From an uncultured Parabacteroides sp. (GTDB lineage Bacteria; Bacteroidota; Bacteroidia; Bacteroidales; Tannerellaceae): DNA of 31,565 nucleotides. How positions within the stretch are numbered: the first letter of the stretch is position 1; every line of letters starts with the position of its first letter. This document shows, piece after piece, positions 21,506-29,136 of this stretch. The DNA is taken from positions 1 through 31,565 of the forward strand of contig CALBYC010000206.1 in the NCBI GenBank assembly GCA_937890135.1. Reading direction: 5' to 3'. A program made the translations under genes and the position numbers. The notes beneath the pieces were generated by a model that was not told the DNA's origin, did not search any database, and worked only from the letters and a program-made list of their open reading frames with translations.

Positions 21506-23776
21506 GTGAAAAGACAGTATCATTTCTTTTCGGCAGTCGCTTTATCCGGCCTTTTGTCGATGTCAGGATGCCAGCGGCAAACCGAGTCTTCGTTGCCTAT
21601 GGCCGATTTGGTGTCCTATGTCGATCCGTTCATTGGCACAGGCTTCCACGGGCATACTTTTCCGGGAGCTACCCGGCCGCATGCACTCGTCCAATTGAGT
21701 CCGGACACGCATTTGACGGGTTGGGACGCAAGTAGCGGATACCACAACGACGACCGTTCCATTTATGGCTTCAGCCATACCCACCTTTCAGGCACAGGCA
21801 TAGGAGACTTAGGGGATGTCTTGCTTCTTCCATATTGCGGAGAAGATTCCATCAAGCCCGTCGCCACCTTTAACAAGGAAACAGAAAAAGCCACGCCCGG
21901 TTTCTACGCTGTGCATTTGGACAATTTCAATGTAGATGTCCAGCTCACATCCACCGAGCACGTGGGGCTGCATAAATATACATTCGGGAATCCCAAAGAG
22001 CGCCGGGTCATGCTCGACCTGGGGCATATCCTCCAGCCCAACTGGGGGCACAAGCTAACCGGGAACGAGTACGTGATGGTGAACGACTCGACAATAGAAG
22101 GGACTTTCAAAACCCAAGGTTGGGCATATTTTCATTCCATATCATACAGGATTACTTTTTCCGAACCGATGGAGATGGTTTACCAATATATAGATGGCAA
22201 ATTACGCTCCGATTCGCTTTTCCTCAAATTAGTATCGGACAAAGATGTAAAATTCCACTATAAATTCAAGGAGTCCGGACAGCCATTGATGGTGAAGGTT
22301 GCCCTGTCTCCTGTCAGTCCCGAAGGAGCGGGAAGGAACATGGAGGCAGAAATCCCGGGCTGGGACTTTGACAAGGTATGCCATGAATCCAAAGAAATAT
22401 GGAATAAGGAGTTGAACCGCATCCGGATCAAGACGGAAGACCCCAAAATCCGGACCATATTCTACACGGCATTGTACCATACGATGATTGCACCTTTTGC
22501 TTATCAAGATGTCGACGGGAAATATGTGGGGATGGATAAAAAAATCCATACGGCTTCCCATGGTTACACCAATTATACGGTATTCTCCTTGTGGGATACA
22601 TTCCGGGCGCTGCATCCATTAATGACCATCATCCACCCTGAACTGGCACAGAAGATGGGAGAAGCTTTGGTCCAAGGATACTTGGAAGGAACAATCTTGC
22701 CCAAATGGCCATTGGCTTCTAACTATACCGGATGCATGGTCGGCTATCCGGCGGTGGCCGTGCTGGCCGATTTGGTAGCCAAAGACCTTCAGAAAGGCGA
22801 CATGGATTTATGGGCGGAAGCAGGAGCGCGCTCTTCTGTTTACCGTGCGGACTTGGCCGAAAAGTTCAAAGGGACACGCGAGTCGGATTTGATTACCCAC
22901 CACATCTATTACAAGGACAAATATGGATTTGTACCTGCGGATTCCATACCGGAGTCGGTTTCATGGGGACTCGAAATGGCATATTACGACTGGTGCATCG
23001 CCCAGCTGGCGGCTAAGGCGGGCAACGACTCTTTGGCTCAAGCCTATGCGGGGAAAGCCTCCTATTACAAACGCTATCTGGACCCGGAAACAAAGATGAT
23101 GCGTCCCGTCATGGCGGATGGCACGTTCCGCACCCCTTTCAACCCGCGGTATTCATCGCACATGAAAAGCGACTATACGGAAGGGAACGCTTTCCAATGG
23201 AGCTTTTTCGTTCCCCATGATATGGGCAATTTCATTTCCGAGATCGGCGGGAAGGAAGAATTAGAGGCACGCCTGGATACATTGTTCACGACTTCCTCGC
23301 AAATAGACGGGGCGGAAGCCTCGGGCGACATCACCGGATTAATCGGGCAATATGCGCATGGCAACGAACCCAGCCACCACATGGCCTATCTATATAACTG
23401 GACCCCCTCTCCGTGGAAAGGGCAGGAACGATTGGATTTCATCTTGCGGAATTTCTACACGGAACGTCCTGATGGCATCATAGGGAATGAAGACTGCGGG
23501 CAGATGTCCGCCTGGTACGTGATGAGCGCCCTTGGCTTTTACCAGGTATGCCCGGGAATCCCTCTCTATGCGATTGGAAGGCCGATTGTCGACGAAGCGT
23601 CCATCCCCGTTGAAGGAGGCGTCTTCCGTGTCATCGCCAAGAACAATGCGAAAGGGAACAAATACGTCAAAAGCGCGACACTGAACGGGAAGAAATTGGA
23701 CTCCCTTTTCTTTTCCCACAGCGATATAGTGAATGGAGGCGTATTGGAGATAGAAATGAGCGACGACCACGAATAA
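21506..23776 (+). CDS. GH92 alpha-1,2-mannosidase, lipoprotein
   Basis: A 756-residue glycoside hydrolase of family 92 with a GTG start codon. The lipoprotein signal ends LLSMSGC (Cys22). The mature N-terminal beta-sandwich begins SYVDPFIGTGFHGHTFPGATRPHALVQLSPDT (split here only for naming), a signature of GH92, and includes GFSHTHLSGTGIGDLGDVLLLP. The C-terminal (alpha/alpha)6 domain has TYSLWDTFR-like text (TVFSLWDTFRALHPL), PSHHMAYLYNWTPSPWKGQ and GNEDCGQMSAWYVMSALGFY with acidic residues used in catalysis. These Ca2+-dependent enzymes remove alpha-mannose from N-glycans or yeast mannan at the cell surface or in the periplasm. It is not flanked by susCD, so it is a free-standing enzyme rather than part of a full utilization locus. 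Confidence 0.94.
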   Translation: MKRQYHFFSAVALSGLLSMSGCQRQTESSLPMADLVSYVDPFIGTGFHGHTFPGATRPHALVQLSPDTHLTGWDASSGYHNDDRSIYGFSHTHLSGTGIGDLGDVLLLPYCGEDSIKPVATFNKETEKATPGFYAVHLDNFNVDVQLTSTEHVGLHKYTFGNPKERRVMLDLGHILQPNWGHKLTGNEYVMVNDSTIEGTFKTQGWAYFHSISYRITFSEPMEMVYQYIDGKLRSDSLFLKLVSDKDVKFHYKFKESGQPLMVKVALSPVSPEGAGRNMEAEIPGWDFDKVCHESKEIWNKELNRIRIKTEDPKIRTIFYTALYHTMIAPFAYQDVDGKYVGMDKKIHTASHGYTNYTVFSLWDTFRALHPLMTIIHPELAQKMGEALVQGYLEGTILPKWPLASNYTGCMVGYPAVAVLADLVAKDLQKGDMDLWAEAGARSSVYRADLAEKFKGTRESDLITHHIYYKDKYGFVPADSIPESVSWGLEMAYYDWCIAQLAAKAGNDSLAQAYAGKASYYKRYLDPETKMMRPVMADGTFRTPFNPRYSSHMKSDYTEGNAFQWSFFVPHDMGNFISEIGGKEELEARLDTLFTTSSQIDGAEASGDITGLIGQYAHGNEPSHHMAYLYNWTPSPWKGQERLDFILRNFYTERPDGIIGNEDCGQMSAWYVMSALGFYQVCPGIPLYAIGRPIVDEASIPVEGGVFRVIAKNNAKGNKYVKSATLNGKKLDSLFFSHSDIVNGGVLEIEMSDDHE

Positions 23777-23800
23777 TCCACAATTCGGCCGCATCCTTTT

Positions 23801-23848
23801 GCAGGAACAGTGCCTATGAAATTTTTATTTCATAGGCACTGTTCCTGC
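23801..23848. terminator. 22-bp perfect palindrome between convergent genes
   Basis: Arms 23801-23822 and 23827-23848 are fully complementary with a TTTT loop. It is 24 nt past the GH92 stop and 25 nt past the stop of the opposing gene, so it fits a bidirectional terminator. No U-tract follows on either strand, which is unusual. Confidence 0.7.
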
Positions 23849-23873
23849 AATAAGCCGTTACCTTTTTCCTCAA

Positions 23874-24908
23874 TCATTCCGGCAAATCATCCGGCAGGTA
23901 AAACTCAAAATCCGAATCATGGTCACAGACCAATGTACCATCCTTGAACGCCAAAGGAGCCACTTGGATGGACGAACGCCGCAACTCATAAGGAATCACC
24001 CCGTTCGCATCCATCGGTGCTTCGCGGTGGTTGTTCCTGCCCGGATGAGTGAAGTAAAAGACATAAGCCCGGTGGCGTATCACCAACACATCGGCATGCG
24101 CCCCGATGGGCGAATCGTCCGGGCGACTACCGGCTTCGCCTAAAATGAGCCCCTGCTTTTCCCACCGGTTCAAGTCCTTCGAGCGGTAAATGCGCAATCC
24201 CTGCCATTCGTCTGTCAACATCCAGAAATACCCACGGAATCGGAAAACGCACGGGCCTTCGTGCCCGTCCCCGTCTATGACCACCTTGGCCGCAGACCAA
24301 TCTTTCAGGTTTTTGCTTTCAGCCATCAACGTATGGGAACCGGCTTCTTCATCCTTATACCAAATACGCCACAATCCATTTGGCATTTGATAAATATCAC
24401 CGTCAATGACACTGTTGGAGGAAAGCTTCAACCGGCCTTCATGCTTCCAGTCCCATAGATTCTTGCTAACATAATGCTCGATATGCTTCTCTCCTCCCCA
24501 ATGGCTCCGCACCCCCCGGACATAAGAGACAAACAAGTGATATTCACCATCGCGCAAAACGATGTCGGGAGCCCAAAAAGTGTTATGACCGGGTTCAAAG
24601 TCCAAATCCAAAGTTCCCCGGTATACCCAAGTCTGTCCGTGGTCGGTGGTTTCCGCCACACCGATGCGAGTACCGTAGCAATACGCCACACCCGCCGCAT
24701 CCAAGTTTGCCCTGCGTTGCGTATAAAACATCCACCATGATTTTTTTTCTTGATTCCATATCACGACAGGATCGGCCGCACCGTCCGTCACGGGATCACG
24801 ATACAAAGGAGCGGGAGCTTTGTGCAAAACTTGCCCGCTCACAGGCAATAAATTCCCGCCTGACAATATAAGAAGACTAATAACTATGCGAAATATATAC
24901 CTCATCAT
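23874..24908 (-). CDS. GH43-like five-bladed beta-propeller glycoside hydrolase, exported
   Basis: A 344-residue protein with a signal peptide (cleaved near residue 25, PVSGQ) and a beta-propeller pattern. Candidate catalytic residues follow the GH43/GH32 clan layout: Asp46 in AADPVV (base), Asp115 in FWAPD (pKa modulator) and Glu217 in HEGP (acid). WAPD and EGP are strong indicators of this clan. Repeats of the type GYFWMLTDE and YYV/WYK-like strands make up the blades. Substrates of the clan are arabinan, xylan, galactan and related glycans; none can be picked. It overlaps a 29-codon frame by ATGA at its start and is 125 nt after rsgA, so it may be expressed from the rsgA promoter or an unseen one. 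Confidence 0.78.
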   Translation of the reverse strand: MMRYIFRIVISLLILSGGNLLPVSGQVLHKAPAPLYRDPVTDGAADPVVIWNQEKKSWWMFYTQRRANLDAAGVAYCYGTRIGVAETTDHGQTWVYRGTLDLDFEPGHNTFWAPDIVLRDGEYHLFVSYVRGVRSHWGGEKHIEHYVSKNLWDWKHEGRLKLSSNSVIDGDIYQMPNGLWRIWYKDEEAGSHTLMAESKNLKDWSAAKVVIDGDGHEGPCVFRFRGYFWMLTDEWQGLRIYRSKDLNRWEKQGLILGEAGSRPDDSPIGAHADVLVIRHRAYVFYFTHPGRNNHREAPMDANGVIPYELRRSSIQVAPLAFKDGTLVCDHDSDFEFYLPDDLPE

Positions 24909-24994
24909 CTTTTACCGATTTCAGAATTGCCAACTAAAATTCCATTAGCCCTCCACTTATCCAACCGTTCGTTCGCCTTACAATCGTAAGACAT
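24905..24994 (-). CDS. possible 29-residue leader ORF overlapping the GH43-like start
   Basis: The frame begins at ATG 24994 (MSYDCKANERLDK...) and ends at TGA 24905-24907, sharing ATGA with the first ATG of the next gene. The same frame is open back to the rsgA stop codon (41 codons in total), so it could also be chance. No ribosome-binding site or homologue is recognised. Worth noting only because of the overlap. Confidence 0.2.
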   Translation of the reverse strand: MSYDCKANERLDKWRANGILVGNSEIGKR

Positions 24995-25033
24995 GCGCAC
25001 ACCCTTCAAGTGACAGGCCAACTCATAGGGGAA

Positions 25034-25966
25034 TCAATACTCTTCCCGATATTTGCTTTCCTCCTTGTCTTCCAAAATACTCAAATAACTCCTGTAGCGG
25101 GATTCACTGATATAATGTTCTGACACGGCCTTCAGCACGGCGCAACCGGGTTCGTGCCGATGTGAACAATTATTGAAACGGCATCCCGCCGATATCTTGA
25201 AAATCTCGGGGAAATAGTGGGAAATCTCGGCTTCTTCCATATCGATAGTGCCGAAGCCTTTTATGCCCGGAGTGTCTATCAAATACCCGCCTTCCGGCAA
25301 AGCCACCATCTCGGAGAAAGTCGTCGTATGCATTCCCTTGTTATGATATTCCGATATGTCACCCGTCCGGAGCGAAATGCCGGGAATCAGTTTGTTGATG
25401 ATGGTTGACTTCCCCACGCCCGAATGTCCGGACAAAACGGTAATCTTTCCTTTCAAATCGGCCTTGAGTTCATCCAGCCCATCCCCTCCTTCTGCGGAAA
25501 GCATGGAACAAGGATATCCAATCGTGGTATACAATTGGATTAATCCTTGCAGATACTCCTTATCTTCCGAACCATATCTGTCAATCTTGTTGAAGACCAA
25601 CTTGACGGGGACACGGTAAGCCTCTGCCGTAGCTAAGAAACGGTCAATAAAAACAGTGGTTGTAATCGGGTAGTTGACCGTAACGATCAGCATTGCCTGA
25701 TCAACATTGGCCGCTATGATATGCGCCTGCTTCGACAAGTTCGAAGCACGCCGTATGATATAGTTTTTACGGTCTTCAATCGCAGTGATAAAGGCAGTCC
25801 CTTCGCTGTTCTCCTCTATCTCAACCCGGTCACCCACAGCTACCGGATTAGTTGTCCGTATCCCCCTTAACCGAAAGTTCCCTTTGATTTTACTTTCTAT
25901 GTCATATCCATTGTCGGTACGTACCGTATACCAACTCCCCGTGTTCTTAACTACCAGCCCCTTCAT
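25034..25966 (-). CDS. rsgA: ribosome small subunit-dependent GTPase A
   Basis: A 310-residue circularly permuted GTPase that checks late maturation of the 30S subunit. An N-terminal OB domain (about 1-70) is followed by G4 NKID (126-129), G1 GHSGVGKS (180-187), a switch TTTF (214-217) and G3 DTPG (231-234). A C-terminal zinc finger has Cys262, Cys267, His269 and Cys275. Its start overlaps the stop of frr by one base (TAATG), so the two are translationally coupled. This pairing with ribosome recycling factor joins two ribosome-linked functions in one unit. Confidence 0.96.
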   Translation of the reverse strand: MKGLVVKNTGSWYTVRTDNGYDIESKIKGNFRLRGIRTTNPVAVGDRVEIEENSEGTAFITAIEDRKNYIIRRASNLSKQAHIIAANVDQAMLIVTVNYPITTTVFIDRFLATAEAYRVPVKLVFNKIDRYGSEDKEYLQGLIQLYTTIGYPCSMLSAEGGDGLDELKADLKGKITVLSGHSGVGKSTIINKLIPGISLRTGDISEYHNKGMHTTTFSEMVALPEGGYLIDTPGIKGFGTIDMEEAEISHYFPEIFKISAGCRFNNCSHRHEPGCAVLKAVSEHYISESRYRSYLSILEDKEESKYREEY

Positions 25967-26529
25967 TAAACCGTCATGATTTCTTTTTCTTTGGCAGCAT
26001 ACAATTCATCCACTTTTTTGATATATTTGTCATGGACTTTCTGCACATCAGCCTCTGCGTCTTTTTCCACATCCTCGGGCACGCCATCGCTTTTAATGCT
26101 TTTCTTCAATGCGTCAATCGCATCACGGCGCGCATTGCGTATGCCGATTTTAGCCGTTTCAGCCTCCTGTTTGGATTGTTTGGCCAGGTTACGGCGACGT
26201 TCTTCCGTCAAAGGCGGTATGCCCAAACGGATTACTTCCCCGTTGTTTTCCGGAGTGATTCCAACCTCAGAGTTCAGGATTGCCTTTTCTATTTCCTTGA
26301 TCAGCCCTTTTTCCCATGGGGTAATGATGATTGTCTTGGCATCGGGCGTATTGATTGATGCCACGTTGCTCAGCGGAGCCATGCTGCCATAATACGGGAC
26401 TCTGATGTTATCCAAAATTCTCGGGTTCGCCTTACCTGCGCGGATATGAGCCAATTGGTCATCCAAATAAAGAAGGGCAGATTCCATCTTCTCTTCTGCG
26501 TCCTTCACAAACTTTTTCGTATCTACCAT
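25966..26529 (-). CDS. frr: ribosome recycling factor
   Basis: A 187-residue protein, the usual family length. It has the long three-helix bundle pattern with ALLYLDDQLAHIRAGKANPRILDNIRVPYYG at 18-48 (Arg and Gly-rich hinge region), LSNVASINTPDAKTIIITPWEK, and PPLTEERRRNLAKQ. With EF-G it splits post-termination 70S ribosomes. It has its own promoter at about 26560 and overlaps rsgA. The order pyrH-frr is the classic bacterial neighbourhood and is kept here, though with separate promoter signals. Confidence 0.97.
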   Translation of the reverse strand: MVDTKKFVKDAEEKMESALLYLDDQLAHIRAGKANPRILDNIRVPYYGSMAPLSNVASINTPDAKTIIITPWEKGLIKEIEKAILNSEVGITPENNGEVIRLGIPPLTEERRRNLAKQSKQEAETAKIGIRNARRDAIDALKKSIKSDGVPEDVEKDAEADVQKVHDKYIKKVDELYAAKEKEIMTV

Positions 26530-26559
26530 ATACTTTTATATTTATTCTGTTTTAAAAGA

Positions 26560-26567
26560 CAAAAGTA
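26560..26567 (-). promoter_or_regulatory. -7 box of frr-rsgA
   Basis: The minus strand reads TACTTTTG, matching TAnnTTTG, 30 nt upstream of the frr start. No clear -33 box; a short AT-rich palindrome (TTAATTATGCAATTAA) lies just upstream. Confidence 0.5.
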
Positions 26568-26603
26568 CAATATTAATTGCATAATTAAGAATCGAAACCT
26601 TTT

Positions 26604-27314
26604 TTAATTATGTACATATGTCCCAATGTTTTCGCCGGACATCACACGTTTCAGGTTTCCATTCGTATCCATGTCAAATACAATTATGGGAAGATTGTTT
26701 TCTTTGCACATGGTGGTGGCCGTCAAATCCATCACCTTCAGGCCGCGCGTATAGATTTCATCGTATGTGATTTCAGGGAACTTGGTGGCTGTCGGGTCTT
26801 TTTCCGGATCTGCCGTATAAATGCCATCCACGCGCGTCCCTTTCAACATCACATCCGCTTCTATCTCGATGCCGCGCAGAGAAGAGCCGGTGTCGGTCGT
26901 GAAGAACGGATTGCCAGTGCCTCCGGACATGATGACCACATAGCCTTGTTCCAAAAGTTCTATGGCACGCCACTTGTTATAAAACTCACCGATAGGCTCC
27001 ATACGGATGGCGGTCAACACTTTCGCCTTTACACCTTGCGCCGTCAAAGCGGAACTTAAAGCCAAACTATTAATCACTGTCGCCAACATTCCCATCTGGT
27101 CGCCTTTCACGCGGTCGAACCCTTTAGAAGTCCCGTTCAAGCCTCGAAAAATATTACCGCCACCAATGACAATGCCGATTTGGACTCCCATTGCTGCGAC
27201 TTCCTTGATTTGGGCAGCATATTCATCGAGACGTACTTCGTCAATGCCATATTGCTTGCTTCCCATAAGTGATTCCCCACTCAGTTTAAGCAAGATTCGA
27301 TTATACTTTGCCAT
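26604..27314 (-). CDS. pyrH: uridylate (UMP) kinase
   Basis: A 236-residue amino acid kinase-fold protein, the standard length for bacterial UMP kinase, which phosphorylates UMP to UDP. Motifs are KLSGESLMG at 9-17, IGIVIGGGNIFRG at 46-58 (nucleotide/UMP binding) and the DGIYTADPEKDPTA segment near 163-176. It is hexameric and typically controlled by GTP and UTP in the family. It has a -7 box at 27356 and lies 74 nt upstream of frr, in the conserved pyrH-frr order. Confidence 0.97.
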   Translation of the reverse strand: MAKYNRILLKLSGESLMGSKQYGIDEVRLDEYAAQIKEVAAMGVQIGIVIGGGNIFRGLNGTSKGFDRVKGDQMGMLATVINSLALSSALTAQGVKAKVLTAIRMEPIGEFYNKWRAIELLEQGYVVIMSGGTGNPFFTTDTGSSLRGIEIEADVMLKGTRVDGIYTADPEKDPTATKFPEITYDEIYTRGLKVMDLTATTMCKENNLPIIVFDMDTNGNLKRVMSGENIGTYVHN

Positions 27315-27355
27315 AATTCATAAATTCTCGTTAAGTTAGTTACTGGACAAAATTA

Positions 27356-27363
27356 CAAATATA
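27356..27363 (-). promoter_or_regulatory. -7 box of pyrH
   Basis: The minus strand reads TATATTTG, 41 nt upstream of the pyrH start. A second possible box, TAATTTTG, lies about 8 nt downstream. No good -33 match. Confidence 0.4.
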
Positions 27364-27384
27364 ATTTAAATCTCTCTGGGTTTT

Positions 27385-29052
27385 TCAGTACTTGAATGTT
27401 CCCCCGCCTAAGAATTCGCACAAAAGAGAAGTCTTGGGCAAATCACCCGTAGGTATATATTTAAAATACCGCAAGAAACGAAGCAAACGGTATGCCTCGG
27501 CATAGCCCGGAGATTTCTCTGGCACATTTGCCAGTATAGGCTCGGCGTAAGCACGCAGTGCCGCCAGTTCATACAGCATCGCACTGTTGAACATCACATC
27601 CGCATTCTCCTGATAAGGGAATATCCATTTGTCTTCCCCTTTACGGACACTTGGCCAACGAGCGATAGTCGCCTCGGCGGAACTCCCTCTAAACTGGTAG
27701 TCTCGGATGATGCGCCTTAATAGCCGGTTGTCGGTTGTCGGTATCCAGTTATGGTTATCCAATGAAATAGAAGTCAGCGCAGATACATACACCCTAAACT
27801 TAAGGCTTTCATCTATGCCTGCCGTTAATTCAGGGTTCAGCCCATGGATTCCTTCTATCACAATGATGGAATTCTTCTTCAATTTCAACTTGTTCCCCTT
27901 GTAAATTCGATGGCCGGTAGGAAAATCGAAGCTCGGCAACTCCACTTCTTCTCCTGCGATCAAACGTTTCAAGTCATTGTTAAAATAAGGCAAGTCCAAT
28001 GCATAGAGGGATTCATAATCATAATCTCCGGATTCATCCCTCGGCGTATCCTCCCGGTTCAGGAAATAATCATCCAAAGATATGCCTACCGGGTGAAGCC
28101 CATTTGTGGCAAGTTGGACTTGTAATCGTTTGCAAGTGGTGGTTTTCCCGGACGAAGAAGGTCCGGCTATCAACACAATCCGAGTTCCTTTTTGATAACG
28201 ATCCGCGATTTCTTCCGCTATTCGTGAAATATGCTTTTCTTGTATTGCTTCTGATACTAAAATGATGTCATGGGCCAACCCCTGTTCCAACGCCTTGTTC
28301 AAATCACCCACATTGCTCATGCCTAAAGCTTTCTGCAAATCCAAATGCTCCTTATATACCTGATACATTTTCTCCTGTTTCACAAATGGCGCTAATGCAG
28401 CGGGATGGAGAGGATCCGGGACGCGGAGCAATGCTCCGTTTTGGTAAAGTTCCAAATCAAACAAATAAATATATTTGGAAGAAGGGACTAAACTGCCATA
28501 AAAATAATTGACAAAGCCATCTAATTCATAATACGATGTGTACAGCTGCCCGCAGCTCTCCACCAAATTAGCTTTGTCATCCAGCCCCTGCTTTCGGAAA
28601 AGTCTGCAAACCTCATTCGTCTGTCCGGTATGTAAATGAAAAGGGAAATCCTCCTTTATTATCTCTTCCATCCGTTTTTTTATCTCATTCAACCTCTCTT
28701 CATCAAGAGGCTTTTCATCCTGAATCGAGCAATAATATCCTTTCGATAAAGAATGTTCCAAATGAAGGATGGCTTTTGGAGAGATATCATATACCGCTTT
28801 TGACAATATAAAACATAACGACCGCACATAAGTACGCATACCCGAAGAGCTGGTTATATCAAAAAATTCCACATCTTTGGGCTGCCAACATCGATATGTC
28901 AAATCTACCGTTTTGTTATTTACCTGCGCATTCATAGGGGAAAGGGCGAGAGGTTCCCCTGCCGCTTTATAAATTTCCAACAAGGAAGAACCAACAGGCA
29001 CGTCATAATATCGGTTAATGTTTTTACAATAAATAGTGATAAATTCCTCCAT
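27385..29052 (-). CDS. TGS-domain nucleoside kinase (uridine kinase-like)
   Basis: A 555-residue protein. The N-terminal 1-65 resembles a TGS domain (YYDVPVGSSLLEIYKAAG), and 75-230 resembles the second additional domain of threonyl-tRNA synthetase (HLEHSLSKGYYCSI with the editing-like His and Cys, and FPFHLH). The C-terminal 285-555 is a uridine kinase/phosphoribulokinase domain with Walker A GPSSSGKT (297-304), a lid and substrate region SLDDYFLNREDTP, and IVIEGIHGLN as the Walker B-like part. Proteins of this arrangement are widespread in anaerobes and usually labelled nucleoside kinase; the exact substrate and why it carries aminoacyl-tRNA synthetase-like domains is not settled. It is divergent from the phosphate transporter. 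Confidence 0.88.
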   Translation of the reverse strand: MEEFITIYCKNINRYYDVPVGSSLLEIYKAAGEPLALSPMNAQVNNKTVDLTYRCWQPKDVEFFDITSSSGMRTYVRSLCFILSKAVYDISPKAILHLEHSLSKGYYCSIQDEKPLDEERLNEIKKRMEEIIKEDFPFHLHTGQTNEVCRLFRKQGLDDKANLVESCGQLYTSYYELDGFVNYFYGSLVPSSKYIYLFDLELYQNGALLRVPDPLHPAALAPFVKQEKMYQVYKEHLDLQKALGMSNVGDLNKALEQGLAHDIILVSEAIQEKHISRIAEEIADRYQKGTRIVLIAGPSSSGKTTTCKRLQVQLATNGLHPVGISLDDYFLNREDTPRDESGDYDYESLYALDLPYFNNDLKRLIAGEEVELPSFDFPTGHRIYKGNKLKLKKNSIIVIEGIHGLNPELTAGIDESLKFRVYVSALTSISLDNHNWIPTTDNRLLRRIIRDYQFRGSSAEATIARWPSVRKGEDKWIFPYQENADVMFNSAMLYELAALRAYAEPILANVPEKSPGYAEAYRLLRFLRYFKYIPTGDLPKTSLLCEFLGGGTFKY

Positions 29053-29072
29053 ATTTGTTCAACGTTTTTTAG

Positions 29073-29080
29073 TATTTTTG
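29073..29080 (+). promoter_or_regulatory. -7 box of the Na/Pi cotransporter gene
   Basis: TATTTTTG on the plus strand, 56 nt upstream of the ATG at 29137. A TTTG at 29054-29057 is only 15 nt away, less than the usual spacing, so the -33 assignment is weak. Confidence 0.45.
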
Positions 29081-29136
29081 CAGCACTAAAGATAGAAATA
29101 TAAATCGGATATACAATCCTCTTAAACGCTATTTAG

